A stretch of 64,000 nt of DNA from Stieleria mannarensis (GCF_014154935.1 NZ_JACEHH010000027.1:1-64000); one strand, 5' to 3'; numbered from the stretch's first letter, positions 1 to 9,427 are shown. The notes: generated by a model not told the origin, from the letters alone. Made by a program: numbers and translations.

Positions 1-7
1 ACCCGCC

Positions 8-84
8 GAAGACAAAAAAGAGGCCTGACCCCTTTGTTACTCGAACGAAGACAAAAAAGAGGCCTGACCCCTTTGTTACTCGAA
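8..84 (-). terminator. Tandem terminator-like repeat at gene 3' end
   Basis: Two copies of a 39-bp unit lie in tandem (8-46 and 47-84). On the minus strand each reads AAAGGGG-TCAGG-CCTCTTT followed by more T. As RNA this is a 7-bp stem (one G-U pair), a 5-nt loop and a U-rich tail, the form of an intrinsic terminator. The stop codon of the upstream minus-strand gene (76-78) lies at the edge of the second copy. A third copy of the core lies after proS at 9523-9549, also on the strand of the gene it follows. The terminator role is inferred from the fold. Confidence 0.6.
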
Positions 85-3000
85 GGGGAGTTTCTTTAGG
101 AAACGCTGTCCGAAACGGCCGTAGTCTTGCCCGTCGACATCGCCGTCACCGTCGCTGTCGAAGGCGGTGTTAAAGGCCGGGTGGCTGTCGGGTTTTAGGA
201 ACGTCAGCCCGAACCTTCCGTAATCTTGTCCGTCGACGTCTCGGTCGCCATCGCTGTCCCCCAGGAGGGCAAAAAAATTGTCGATTTCGGAAGTTCCGAA
301 TTCGTAGACACCGCCTTGCTGCTGGTCTCCATCGCCGTCTAGCAGGACCGTGCTGCCGTATCGTCGCACTTTGTTGGGATCGATGGTCAGTTGATAGTTC
401 CCATCGACCAGCGCGTTGTTTGCGCCCCGCGTCAGGCCGCCGGTAAAGTTGATCGTGGCGACCGAGTTTCCCTGGACGTATCCGAGGGTGAAGGAGTGAT
501 CAACGACGCCACCGCCCGGACCACGTTTGATCACCTGAAATGCACCCGGGGCAATCTCGACGCGGTCTTCGAAGGTGACGTTGATCTCGGTGAGATTCGA
601 GTGTTGAGGCTGATTGGGATCGTCGTTGACGACGACCTCGTCGACCTGGGCGATGTCGAAAAGCTTGACCACGTAAATCAGGTCACTTTCGATGTGGTTG
701 TCCCATGCGGTCCCGACCGGGTTGGCGGGATAGACAGCTGTGGCGAATTCACCTTGGAAATCGCCGGAGTGGAACAGCCGAGCCGACGCTCCGACTTTGA
801 CGCCACCTCGAAAAGCGACGTCCACGACGAGGTCTCCGCCAAAGACGATCGGGCTGGACGAGACGATCGTCGCGAATTGATAGCCGGTAAATTTGGTCAC
901 CGGGCCGAGTTGAATCGGCTGGTCGGCGTCAAGGCGGAGTCCGTTAAACTCCGCTTCAAGCTCTCCGTCCAGCGAGATCTGCACCATCCGATTGATGTCA
1001 ACATCTTTGGTGCCAGAAAGTCGGATGACCGACGTCACGCCGTGCTGTTCGACTTCGATCTGGCCGTTGCCGACCGGCAGGTTTTGCGTCTTGTAGGTTG
1101 CATTGGAGTTGTCTGTGCCTCGGATTTCGACATGCTGCGCGACGGTCCATTGTCCCGTTAGGGAAACGCCGTTGATGTCGATGCCGTCGGGCAAGGCGAA
1201 GAATCCGCTCAGAAAATTGACGATGACTTCGTTGCGAAAACTTCCCATGTCGATGGTCAGGGAGTTCGTTGCGGCGAGCGGTGTCGACGAGAGCACCTGA
1301 TTGGGGAATCCGTAGGCAATGACCAACAGGTCGGTTCCATCGAATTCGATCTCCACAGGCGTCGTGATTTCGTCCGAAAGCTGCACCACGACGTCGCCAC
1401 CGACCACGACTTGGTAGTCCTCGATTTCGCCGTCGGCCGCGTAGCCGGTCGGATCGGTGATCGTTTCCGAGCCGATCCGCACGCGTGCCATGCGTCTGCC
1501 GGACTGAATGTTTGGCGGGACGTTGTAGTTGAGCGTTTGCAATCCGGGGATCACATCGGCCCCGGTGCGAATCCTTTCCTCCGGTTCCCAGACGCCGTCG
1601 TCGTCCCAATCGATCCAAGCGGTGACTTTTGCCGCCGATGCGTTTTGCAAGTCGATGTTGAATCCCGCCATCTGCCCCGGTTTGATGTCACCGAATAGCA
1701 CGCCGTCTTCATCCGCCCCATCGCCGTCGGCGTTCGCCGACGATTGCCCATCACGTTCGACGTCGCGCGTCGGCCCCAGCCTTGGTCCGCTCGCCGCATG
1801 GTACGCGCCGAAGTCTGTGATCGCCGTCGGGTAGGGCTCGGGAGCATCCCCGAAATCGGGCTGGTCGAGGTTTCGGTGCCAGGCGAAGACGCCGATGCCG
1901 GTGGAGGCCGTCACGACATCCAGATCATGATCTTGATCCAGATCAACCAGCACGACTTCGCGTGGCCCAATGACGGAGCGAATCAAGATTTCGGTAAAGA
2001 CTTGATTTCCCTCGTTGCGGTACCAGAGGACTTGGTCGTCCTCAGCAAGGGTCGCGACGACATCGGTGTCACCGTCGCCGTCCAAGTCACCGCTGCGCAC
2101 CGTCCCGACGGCGTTTCCGGTCGACCGCAGGGTTCCGCCGTTGAACCAACCTGCCGCGCCGCGGTATTCAAACCACTCGATCTTGCCGGTCGAAGCACCG
2201 GTGAGCAAGTCGAGGTCGCCATCACTGTCCAGGTCGAATAAATCGAAGGACATAAACGTCCGATTGAGGATCCCTCCTAGACTATCAATCCCGAAGCCAC
2301 CCGAACCCAGGTTTTCGAAATAGACAATCCCGGTCCCATCATTGGGTTTTTCATCGGTCACGAAGACATCCAAATCGCCATCGCCTTCGAAATCGACCAG
2401 TGTCAGATCTTTGGGAAGGTCGGCGATGTATCCGAACGCGCTGGTCGGCCGCAAGTCAAATGTCATGTCACCGCGATTGGCAAACCAATAGACGCTATTG
2501 TCGCGGGGGACTCCGAATGCGATGTCGATGTCCCCGTCGGCATCGATGTCACCGGCGTCGACCGAGATCGCACCGGACGAGAACACACTGCCATTGATCG
2601 AGCGCGCGACAAAGTCGCCGGGCGACACGTTTTCGTACCAGGCAATCACGCGATCACCGTTCCCTTGCGCGACGACGATGTCTTTGTCGCCGTCCCGATC
2701 CAAATCGCTGATCACAATGTCCGACACGGTGACGTGGTCGATCAAGTGCGATTGAAATTGATCGGTGCCGTCATTCTCGAACCAGGCCAACTGATTCGTC
2801 GATGGGGAACTCGCGACTAGGTCGACGTCGGCGTCCCCGTCGACGTCGGCTGCCGCAAACGCGCCGATTTCGGGAGTGGTTTCATCGTCGATCAAATGGT
2901 GTGGCAAAACAACATCGGTTGGTGCGAGCCCGGCGATCGAAAGCGGGTGATCTTCGATTTCTCCGTCCAAGGCTTCGCCGGTAACACCGAGGCCTCCTGC

Positions 3001-3498
3001 GGTGGACAAGCGAAAACGGCTGTAGGCCAAGCCGGAATCTGCACCGATCGGGACATCAAACCGGACGCTGTTGAAACCGTCGCTCATCGAAAGTGACGAT
3101 GCGATCTTTTCTTCATCACCGTCCCAGCGGCCGTTGCGATTGAAGTCGATCCAGGCATCGAGTTTCGCCGGACCGTTTTGGACGTTGACGATCACCAAAG
3201 CGCCGACTTGTCCGACGTAGATTTGTCCGATCGTCACCCCGTTCTCATCCGCCCCGTCCGCCAACGCGGCGGGCGAAGGCTGCCCATCGGGTTCGGTGTC
3301 ACGGCTGGCCCCCAGTCTTGGTCCGACGTCGACATGCCTGGCCCCGTCGTCGGCCAGCGTCGTCGGGTACGGTGTCGGGGCATCGCCGAAATCACTGGCC
3401 AGCAGATCCCTGCGTTCCAGGAACTCGGCGGTAAGCCGCCGTCGCCGGTTTTCAGTCCTGCTCATCAGAACATTCGAGGCCTCGCGTTTCTTACGCAT
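76..3498 (-). CDS. Secreted FG-GAP/GEVED protein with dockerin-like C-terminus
   Basis: A large, probably exported planctomycete surface protein of unknown substrate. The N-terminus is basic and carries the planctomycetal export-type motif (RRRRLTAEFLERRDLLA). A GEVED domain follows at about residues 115-195 (AWIDFNRNGRWDGDEE), then a stretch of FG-GAP/VCBS-type repeats to about 540 (recurring DxDxDGDxD calcium-binding loops such as DLDGDGDTDVV). A second GEVED domain sits at about 620-690. A long beta-rich region ends in a duplicated dockerin-like EF-hand tail (GDRDVDGQDYGRFG, DGDVDGQDYGRFG) at about 1078-1138. I chose the ATG at 3498; the frame is open to a TTG at 3543 and another ATG lies at 3465. 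The tail closely matches that of the giant protein at 25724-45058. FG-GAP and dockerin domains usually mediate binding, so adhesion or cell-surface attachment is inferred. Confidence 0.8.
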   Translation of the reverse strand: MRKKREASNVLMSRTENRRRRLTAEFLERRDLLASDFGDAPTPYPTTLADDGARHVDVGPRLGASRDTEPDGQPSPAALADGADENGVTIGQIYVGQVGALVIVNVQNGPAKLDAWIDFNRNGRWDGDEEKIASSLSMSDGFNSVRFDVPIGADSGLAYSRFRLSTAGGLGVTGEALDGEIEDHPLSIAGLAPTDVVLPHHLIDDETTPEIGAFAAADVDGDADVDLVASSPSTNQLAWFENDGTDQFQSHLIDHVTVSDIVISDLDRDGDKDIVVAQGNGDRVIAWYENVSPGDFVARSINGSVFSSGAISVDAGDIDADGDIDIAFGVPRDNSVYWFANRGDMTFDLRPTSAFGYIADLPKDLTLVDFEGDGDLDVFVTDEKPNDGTGIVYFENLGSGGFGIDSLGGILNRTFMSFDLFDLDSDGDLDLLTGASTGKIEWFEYRGAAGWFNGGTLRSTGNAVGTVRSGDLDGDGDTDVVATLAEDDQVLWYRNEGNQVFTEILIRSVIGPREVVLVDLDQDHDLDVVTASTGIGVFAWHRNLDQPDFGDAPEPYPTAITDFGAYHAASGPRLGPTRDVERDGQSSANADGDGADEDGVLFGDIKPGQMAGFNIDLQNASAAKVTAWIDWDDDGVWEPEERIRTGADVIPGLQTLNYNVPPNIQSGRRMARVRIGSETITDPTGYAADGEIEDYQVVVGGDVVVQLSDEITTPVEIEFDGTDLLVIAYGFPNQVLSSTPLAATNSLTIDMGSFRNEVIVNFLSGFFALPDGIDINGVSLTGQWTVAQHVEIRGTDNSNATYKTQNLPVGNGQIEVEQHGVTSVIRLSGTKDVDINRMVQISLDGELEAEFNGLRLDADQPIQLGPVTKFTGYQFATIVSSSPIVFGGDLVVDVAFRGGVKVGASARLFHSGDFQGEFATAVYPANPVGTAWDNHIESDLIYVVKLFDIAQVDEVVVNDDPNQPQHSNLTEINVTFEDRVEIAPGAFQVIKRGPGGGVVDHSFTLGYVQGNSVATINFTGGLTRGANNALVDGNYQLTIDPNKVRRYGSTVLLDGDGDQQQGGVYEFGTSEIDNFFALLGDSDGDRDVDGQDYGRFGLTFLKPDSHPAFNTAFDSDGDGDVDGQDYGRFGQRFLKKLPFE

Positions 3499-3917
3499 GT
3501 CTTGTCGTTCGCCGATAAATAGGGTCTGGCGGAGGAACGTCAAAGTCCGATCCTAACAAGCCTGCAACACGAGCAGAATTGTCCGTTGACACACCCGCTA
3601 CCACCTCATGTGATTGTTACGGTGTGCCAGCACTCCTCGGCGATCCCCATCGATGTTCCGAGTGTAAAGGGACAATTCTACTTCAGCTTGCACCTGGCAA
3701 CCAACTGCCGAGCCGATTCGCGGCGGAATTCCCGACCCCGTTGTTTCGTGGCGTGACACCGCTCACGAACTCTGCCTTGAGGAAATTCTGATACCAATGG
3801 TCCGCGCTAAAACGTTGACTGTTTCGGAAGACGGACGCGGCCGGGAAAACGCGTCATGCTCGGCAGGTGGTCGACACGTTCGTTAAAAACAAGCGGCGAG
3901 CGGGCGAATCGGTTGTT
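3499..3917. other. Non-coding interval, no recognised element
   Basis: This interval separates two minus-strand genes and should hold the promoter of the FG-GAP/GEVED gene. A plus-strand frame of 70 codons (3579-3791) has no recognisable domain and no ribosome-binding site, so I did not call it. I saw no repeat or clear hairpin. Confidence 0.4.
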
Positions 3918-4775
3918 TTACCTTCCTGCTGTTCTGCGAGCTTTTAAAACTCTCCGTTGCTTCTGGTCCAACCGATGTCGCTCCTCCACTGAAAGGCTGC
4001 TGTAGTCAAATTCGAATCTCGTCAATCGGGGGTGCTTAATGAACGCTGCGACTTGTTCGACGCTGAGTCTGACGCGATTGGCTCGGAGCTGCTCGAGCTG
4101 CGTTAGGCGACATAGTTCTTCAAATCCTTGGCCGGTAAACTTGCTGTCATTGATGTCCAGGACAGCGAGGGAAGTCAGCTTCAATAGTCCTGGAATGCTG
4201 GGGTCGCCAACATCGGTCTGGTTGAGACTCAACTCTTCGCAAACCGTCGCTCTGGCGGCTAGTCGTAGGATGTGATCGGAGGACACATGGTTCCCGTTCA
4301 AATTGACGATTTCGGCATGATCAAATAGCCCGCAATCGATCAGGCGGGTAAGAAATCGTTCGCCGAGATTGCACGCGGCAAATGAAACGTTTATTGCCCT
4401 GACGCCGGTTATCGAGAACTTTCCCGGTGCGATGTGACAGCCGGTTAGATCCAGACTGCCGAGCGTTGCGATGCGAAGCAAAGCCTTGAACGCCGTTGAG
4501 CTGATGTCGCAATTGATCAGAGCGACGGACTCAAGCGACGCCTTGTCGGAAAACCAATCTTCGTTGACCGCAATGCGTTTGTCTGGAACGCTCCTGAGGA
4601 TTAGTTTGCGTAGTTTTTTTAGGGAAGAAATTTGGCCCAGCAGGTCGTCATTAGGCGACGCACCTTCGTAGCCGTTGATCTCGACGATTTCACCTGTCGA
4701 GTCGGTCGTGGTCTTCATGACTGGATTTGCGGCAGAGGGAAGAATCAGAAGGCATAGTAGCACGCCTGAAATCAA
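3918..4775 (-). CDS. Small exported leucine-rich-repeat-like protein
   Basis: A 285-residue protein starting with a hydrophobic signal-like segment (ISGVLLCLLILPSAA). The rest is a series of irregular leucine-rich repeats of the type common in planctomycetes (LRKLILRSVPD, LGSLDLTGCHI, CEELSLNQTDVG, LAVLDINDSKF, LEQLRANRVRL). The C-terminus is basic. The start is a TTG at 4775: the frame is closed by a stop six codons upstream and no ATG gives the signal segment. A GAGAG just upstream may serve as ribosome-binding site. Leucine-rich repeats are binding scaffolds and no enzymatic motif is visible, so no specific function is proposed. Confidence 0.7.
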   Translation of the reverse strand: MISGVLLCLLILPSAANPVMKTTTDSTGEIVEINGYEGASPNDDLLGQISSLKKLRKLILRSVPDKRIAVNEDWFSDKASLESVALINCDISSTAFKALLRIATLGSLDLTGCHIAPGKFSITGVRAINVSFAACNLGERFLTRLIDCGLFDHAEIVNLNGNHVSSDHILRLAARATVCEELSLNQTDVGDPSIPGLLKLTSLAVLDINDSKFTGQGFEELCRLTQLEQLRANRVRLSVEQVAAFIKHPRLTRFEFDYSSLSVEERHRLDQKQRRVLKARRTAGR

Positions 4776-5012
4776 CTCTCGCGTGACTGCTCACCCAATG
4801 CCGCTTCAAAGGATTTCCAAGAATCTACTCAACTGATCGCCCGGGCTCCGAAACGCCAAAGAGTTTCGCTTCAACGATGCGGGCGTTGATGATAGCGTAG
4901 CATGGAGCTGCATTACGGAAAAAGAGGTTTGCCAATCGTGTTCGTCGGCTTGGCCGTTGGACTGATGAATGGGCCGTCAATGTAGAGCCGTTGTCCTCAA
5001 CTGCTCTCCGCT

Positions 5013-5352
5013 GACCGCGGGAGCGGGAAGAGGATGCCGGGGTCAGCCGCGGGCGGCTGAGGGGGAGTAGTTGGGGACAACGATTCTACAATGGCGTGAC
5101 CGCGGGAGCGGGAAGAGGGGGCCGGGGTCAGCCGCTGGCGGCTGAGGGGGAATAGTTGGGGACAACGATTCTACAATGGCGTGACCGCAGGAGCGGGCAG
5201 AGGATGCCGGGGTCAGCCGCGGGCGGCTGAGGGGGAATAGTTGGGGACAACGATTCTACAATGGCGTGACCGCAGGAGCGGGCAGAGGGTGCCGGGGTCA
5301 GCCGCGGGCGGCTGAGGGGGAGTAGTTGGGGACAACGATTCTACCATGGTGG
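5013..5352. repeat. 85-bp tandem repeat, four copies
   Basis: Four consecutive units begin at 5013, 5098, 5183 and 5268 with an exact 85-bp period; a degenerate fifth start is at about 5353. Copies differ at only a few positions. Each contains a GC-rich inverted repeat (CAGCCGCGGGCGGCTG) and the segment TTGGGGACAACGATTCTAC. The array lies just 3' of the BlaR1-like gene stop (5372) and upstream of the LRR gene. The flank at 4776-5012 shows no gene, but about 4990 holds a partial inverted match to the repeat end (TTGTCC against GGACAA). Confidence 0.9.
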
Positions 5353-5371
5353 GCTGTGGGAGCGGGGAGGA

Positions 5372-8300
5372 CTACGGTTGTTCGTCCGACGCTTCGGAGA
5401 TGGTTTGGTAGGCGTACTTCACGCCGCGATAAAAGCCGGAGTTTTCGAATAGAAAGTCATCGCTTGATGCGTAACCGCTTCGGTCCTCGGTGTTGGTGAC
5501 CTGGGCGGTCAATCGAATGACACCGGTCGTCCCTTCGCGAGTGACGAATAAGAATGAATCACCGCCGTGTTGTGAATCTCGAGGCTTTGGGATGACGCGG
5601 CGTGGCACCAGCAATTCGACCGGCTCGGACAGCGGATAAGGAACTTTGCCTTGCGCCATCGCGGGCAGATTTCGGTGGTCGTCCTCGGTGATCTTCCAGA
5701 CATGCAATCCCAATGGCATCAGGCAATACAGCGGTTCGGTTTCACCGTCGGGCGTGTAGGTAATGCCCACAACATCAAACCCTTCGCGACGTGCCCAGTC
5801 GCGGAGATCGGCGGAGTCCAATCGAGTTTTGCCGAGCTGTGCGAGCTCGCTAGGCCAGCCTGCCAGCCGGCCGGTGTCGAGGTCGAAAAAACATTGCTTG
5901 CCGGAGTCGTGGACGGACTGGATGATGCCACCGAAACCGCCACTGACGAGTTCGGCTTTCGGGTCGACAAGTGGTTCGTGGGGCTTCGCGGGCGTGACTT
6001 CCAAGTCGGTCGACGATTTCAAGTTCACTTTTGAGAAGTCGGGGTCTTCGACAAAGTCTTTCCAGTCGGCTTCCCACCAAGTTGCCCACTTTTGGGCAAC
6101 ACGATCAAACTGCTGATGTGCGACGCGCCGTTGTACCTTTGATCCTTCCAACCTGACCCAATTCAACTCCATTTCATTGAAGCTTTGATTCGTCAGTTTG
6201 TGTAACCCGCCGACCACCTCTCGAAAGGCTCGACCGTAGTGGAAGGTTTTCCCACCGCTGCCTTTGCCGAGATCGTGTTGTTGCATGAACCGCCGAAGTT
6301 CTTCGTCCTCTTCCAGCAGGAGGCCGAAGTCGCTGCGGCCGGGAAGAAGCGTCCGCGGCAGGGCCCGGATCAATGCGGGAACGGCACGGGGATCGCCGAC
6401 CGCGCGCAACGCGAACGCCAACTTGCTGATGGGATGATCCCGTTGCTCTTCGTCGAGCGTTTTGGTCAACGCCGGCAGCGCTTCCTCGGGATGCTCGGTC
6501 AAGAACTTGATCGCCCGCGCCCAGACCATCGTCGGATCAATTCGGGGACCGTCGGTGAGGATCTCGATGGCATCGTCGATGGTGTTGATCGGCGTCGCGT
6601 TGATCCGGCGTTTTTGTTCGATCTCGGCAGCTTTCTTGTCGGAGGCTTCTTTTCGCGTGCGTTCGATCGCGTCTTGAGTCAGTTGATCTGACCAAATGTA
6701 CTCGAAGGGCGCCTGGCCGGTTCGGTCAGTGACTTTGACGCCCGGTTCGGGCAAAGCGTTGGCTGCGAGTTCGTCCATGTCGAAGTCATCGATCACGTCG
6801 ACCGTGATTTTAGAAAGGTAGTATTTGAATGTCTCTTGACCCTGGCCACTGGGGTGCACCACGACGCGATCCGCCGTCATGGGCCAGCGGACACCGGGTG
6901 CAATTTCTTGGTAGTCTGAAAAGACGGTGAGGTTGCCCGGGTGCATCTGGTCCCATGCGGCGGCGGCCCAACGAGCACGCAGCGCTGTTTGTTCCTCGGT
7001 CGACAATCCTCGGCGAAAACGATCGTATTCTTCCTGGCTTCCGATCGCTTTTCCGGCCGCGTCGGAGGCGATCTCCCATCGCTGCTCCGCAGAAACCCTT
7101 GACAGATAGTGGCGGCTGACCGCTTTGACAAGCCTGGTCTGCGCTGTGACCCAAACCTGTTCGCTGCGTTCCGGGCCGACGTAGACATCGCACAGTTCGC
7201 CGTCAATCGTCTCGGTCCCCGCGTGGCGGTAATGTGCTTGCGATGGAGCGACACTCTGTTCTGCAGTCCGCACCGCTTGACCGGGCCAGGGCAGGCGGTC
7301 CCCGGAGGCGGCCCATTGAGGGTAGCTGAACGGATGGACGTGTTCGGTCAGTTGTTCAAGGGAGGCGTAGCGATAGACGTTTTTCGTTTTCTTCGGCTTG
7401 GTGGACTGGATTTCACCGATCCAACCGTCTCGGCCGTCCCAGAAGTGCGTTTGACGCCAGGACTGGTCGGGCCGGAAGATGCTAAGGCTGCTGAGCAGCA
7501 GTCGGTCGCCGTCCCAGGCGATTTGCGATTCGGTACGGATCTGATTCGGTTGCTGATCCGCCAACTGGCTGCCACGTGCTTTCCACAGACTCGCCAGGTC
7601 ACGCTTGGGAAACGTCTGCATCCCCGGGACGTTGATTTGGCGAACGTTTTGCTGGAAAGCGATCCGCTTGGTGTTTTGCAATCCGAACGTCCGGGATCGG
7701 GCTTCGGCCACGGCGCGGTCGGCATCGGCGCGGTCGGTATCGGCGATGGCGTTTTCCGACGTAGCGGCTGTCCGGTCCGAACCGGATTCTTGCGTTGTGA
7801 CCTGCGCGTTGGCCTGCCATAGCAGCGAAGCCCAAACCAACGGGACCGACGCGATGGCGATGGCAAATCCGCGACGCGGAAGCTGCAACGGTTCACGCAG
7901 TGGTTGGCCCAGCAAACGTGCGATCCGCCGGCGAAGGTCCGAGGGTGCATGGCCGTCGGCCGCGACGGTCGCCAGGTTCGCGGATTCTATGGGACAGGTT
8001 GCTTCGGCAACCCGCAACAACGCTTCGGCGTAGCAACATCGTGCTGCGCTGTCGCTCGATGTGTCACCCTCATCGGCACCCCGGCAGGCAATTTCGTCGC
8101 AACAATACTCACGCAGCAAGCTGGTTCGACGACTGATCATCCATAGCGCCGGATTAAAAAAGAGCAGTGACTCGGCAAGACGCTGCAACAAGTTGACCCA
8201 CATGTCCTGCCGTTGCAGGTGGGCGAACTCATGCGCCAAGATCATTTCAAGCTGTTGCGTCGAAAGCCCCATCACTGCCGACGCGGGCATCATGATCGTC

Positions 8301-8989
8301 GGTTTCAGCAGGCCCAGCACCTGAGGGACCGCGACTTGTTCGGTCGTCGCGAGTCGAGGCAAGACGTGAAGCGACCATCGCTCTGCCAACCGGCGAACGG
8401 ATGCTAGCAGAGGCCCATCGGTTACCGCACGACTTCGCAGGCGAATTCCTTCGGCGCGGATCATGTCCCGTCCGAGTCGGATCAGCATCACGATCACGCC
8501 AAGAAGATAGAGCCCGACAATCCATGAAGGAGCGCCTCGCCACATGTTCTGCCCAATCGCGTTGCTGATGCGATGGTCGTCGCCCACTGCACTGGAATCC
8601 GCGTCCGAGTCTGTCGCAGTCGGGCCGGTTCCGGCGACTGCATCACTGCTTGACGACTCGACGACGACCGCCGGCAACGGCATGAATTCTGGTGAGCCAA
8701 CGTCAGGGAAAGTCCCGGTTCTTACGGTCGCGGGGCCAATGTCCACGGCGCTGATCTGGTCGTTCGCTGGACGGCCGTTCGCAAGCAAAACAAACGTCAG
8801 CGGCACGATAGAAATGCTCAGGAACAACCCCGCAACATGCAGTAGGTATTTCCGCTCGACCGTGCTCCGCCCCCATCGACAGGCCAGCCAAATGAACAGC
8901 GCGATCAATGGAATCTGCCACAGCGAATGCAGTAGCGCCGCGCAAATCTGCCAACTCAGCTCTGTCGACACGAAGTCCCCAGCGTTCAT
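5372..8989 (-). CDS. BlaR1/MecR1-type M56 peptidase with large C-terminal region
   Basis: A 1,205-residue integral-membrane zinc metalloprotease of family M56, the class that senses a signal and triggers loss of a BlaI-type repressor. The N-terminal third has several membrane segments (for example LLHSLWQIPLIALFIWLAC and WIVGLYLLGVIVMLI) and the catalytic HExxH within ILAHEFAHLQRQD at about residue 253, followed by FFNPALWMISRR and EYCCDEIAC, typical of the family. The remaining 700 or so residues are not a penicillin-binding sensor: I see no SxxK/SxN/KTG set. They include a HEAT-like piece (DPRAVPALIRALP, about 850-880) and long beta-rich segments that may be extracytoplasmic. The start overlaps the BlaI-like gene by 4 bp (8986-8989), so the two form an operon. 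The ligand is unknown. Confidence 0.85.
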   Translation of the reverse strand: MNAGDFVSTELSWQICAALLHSLWQIPLIALFIWLACRWGRSTVERKYLLHVAGLFLSISIVPLTFVLLANGRPANDQISAVDIGPATVRTGTFPDVGSPEFMPLPAVVVESSSSDAVAGTGPTATDSDADSSAVGDDHRISNAIGQNMWRGAPSWIVGLYLLGVIVMLIRLGRDMIRAEGIRLRSRAVTDGPLLASVRRLAERWSLHVLPRLATTEQVAVPQVLGLLKPTIMMPASAVMGLSTQQLEMILAHEFAHLQRQDMWVNLLQRLAESLLFFNPALWMISRRTSLLREYCCDEIACRGADEGDTSSDSAARCCYAEALLRVAEATCPIESANLATVAADGHAPSDLRRRIARLLGQPLREPLQLPRRGFAIAIASVPLVWASLLWQANAQVTTQESGSDRTAATSENAIADTDRADADRAVAEARSRTFGLQNTKRIAFQQNVRQINVPGMQTFPKRDLASLWKARGSQLADQQPNQIRTESQIAWDGDRLLLSSLSIFRPDQSWRQTHFWDGRDGWIGEIQSTKPKKTKNVYRYASLEQLTEHVHPFSYPQWAASGDRLPWPGQAVRTAEQSVAPSQAHYRHAGTETIDGELCDVYVGPERSEQVWVTAQTRLVKAVSRHYLSRVSAEQRWEIASDAAGKAIGSQEEYDRFRRGLSTEEQTALRARWAAAAWDQMHPGNLTVFSDYQEIAPGVRWPMTADRVVVHPSGQGQETFKYYLSKITVDVIDDFDMDELAANALPEPGVKVTDRTGQAPFEYIWSDQLTQDAIERTRKEASDKKAAEIEQKRRINATPINTIDDAIEILTDGPRIDPTMVWARAIKFLTEHPEEALPALTKTLDEEQRDHPISKLAFALRAVGDPRAVPALIRALPRTLLPGRSDFGLLLEEDEELRRFMQQHDLGKGSGGKTFHYGRAFREVVGGLHKLTNQSFNEMELNWVRLEGSKVQRRVAHQQFDRVAQKWATWWEADWKDFVEDPDFSKVNLKSSTDLEVTPAKPHEPLVDPKAELVSGGFGGIIQSVHDSGKQCFFDLDTGRLAGWPSELAQLGKTRLDSADLRDWARREGFDVVGITYTPDGETEPLYCLMPLGLHVWKITEDDHRNLPAMAQGKVPYPLSEPVELLVPRRVIPKPRDSQHGGDSFLFVTREGTTGVIRLTAQVTNTEDRSGYASSDDFLFENSGFYRGVKYAYQTISEASDEQP

Positions 8990-9384
8990 TGATTCTGCTC
9001 CCTACGTTTGCGATTGACCATGCGTCGGATTTCATCCAGCTCCTCGCGATCGATTTCGCCGGTCTCCAGCAGATTCAGAACCATCGCGGTCGGTGAACCT
9101 TCAAACAGTCGCGAAAGCAGGTCCGAAACCATTCCTCCGCTGATGCGTTCCTTTTCGACTTTCGGCGAAAACAGGAATGCTTTGCCGTCTTTTTGGCGTT
9201 TCAGAAAACCCTTGCGATGCATGATGTTCAGCATCGTGATCACGCTGCTGTGGGTGAGCGTGCGGCCCGCGTCGGATTCCAGGCGGGCGCGAACTTCCCG
9301 CACGGGAAGTGGAGACTGGTCCCAAAGGACCTTCAAGATCTCAAGCTCAAGTTCCGTCGGGTATCCCGACTCCGGGCGCGCCAT
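8986..9384 (-). CDS. BlaI/MecI-family transcriptional repressor
   Basis: A 132-residue winged-helix repressor. The N-terminus (LTELELEILKVLW in family terms; here YPTELELEILKVLWDQ) and the helix-turn-helix with TLTHSSVITMLNIMHRKGFL are characteristic of BlaI/MecI, and the length is normal for the family. The C-terminal half should dimerise. It is followed with a 4-bp overlap by the M56 protease gene that is expected to inactivate it. A 28-bp imperfect palindrome 15 bp upstream of the start (9400-9427) is a good candidate operator, implying autoregulation. In planctomycetes such pairs are abundant and mostly unrelated to beta-lactam resistance, so the regulated process is unknown. Confidence 0.9.
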   Translation of the reverse strand: MARPESGYPTELELEILKVLWDQSPLPVREVRARLESDAGRTLTHSSVITMLNIMHRKGFLKRQKDGKAFLFSPKVEKERISGGMVSDLLSRLFEGSPTAMVLNLLETGEIDREELDEIRRMVNRKRREQNQ

Positions 9385-9399
9385 CGGCTCCTCCGCACG

Positions 9400-9427
9400 A
9401 CAATCGTTTAATTCTTTAAAAGATTGT
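9400..9427. promoter_or_regulatory. Palindromic candidate operator of the BlaI-like gene
   Basis: A 28-bp inverted repeat lies 15 bp upstream of the BlaI-like start. The outer arms are ACAATC and GATTGT, the inner arms TTTAA and TTAAA, with one mismatched pair and a 4-bp non-symmetric centre. It is A+T-rich in G+C-rich surroundings, so it may also overlap promoter elements. BlaI-family proteins bind such dyads; the assignment is inferred from position and symmetry. Confidence 0.6.

Noticed and set aside
391-1161. 256-codon plus-strand frame opposite the FG-GAP/GEVED gene
   Set aside because: It is an antisense by-product of G+C-rich codon use; the minus-strand protein has clear domains and the plus frame has none.
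3579-3791. 70-codon plus-strand frame upstream of the FG-GAP/GEVED gene
   Set aside because: It contains a few cysteines but no CxxC pair arrangement typical of planctomycete ribbons, no ribosome-binding site and no similarity.
5372-9384. Beta-lactam resistance locus
   Set aside because: BlaI/BlaR1-type pairs are widespread in planctomycetes; no beta-lactamase or penicillin-binding gene is adjacent and the sensor domain is missing.
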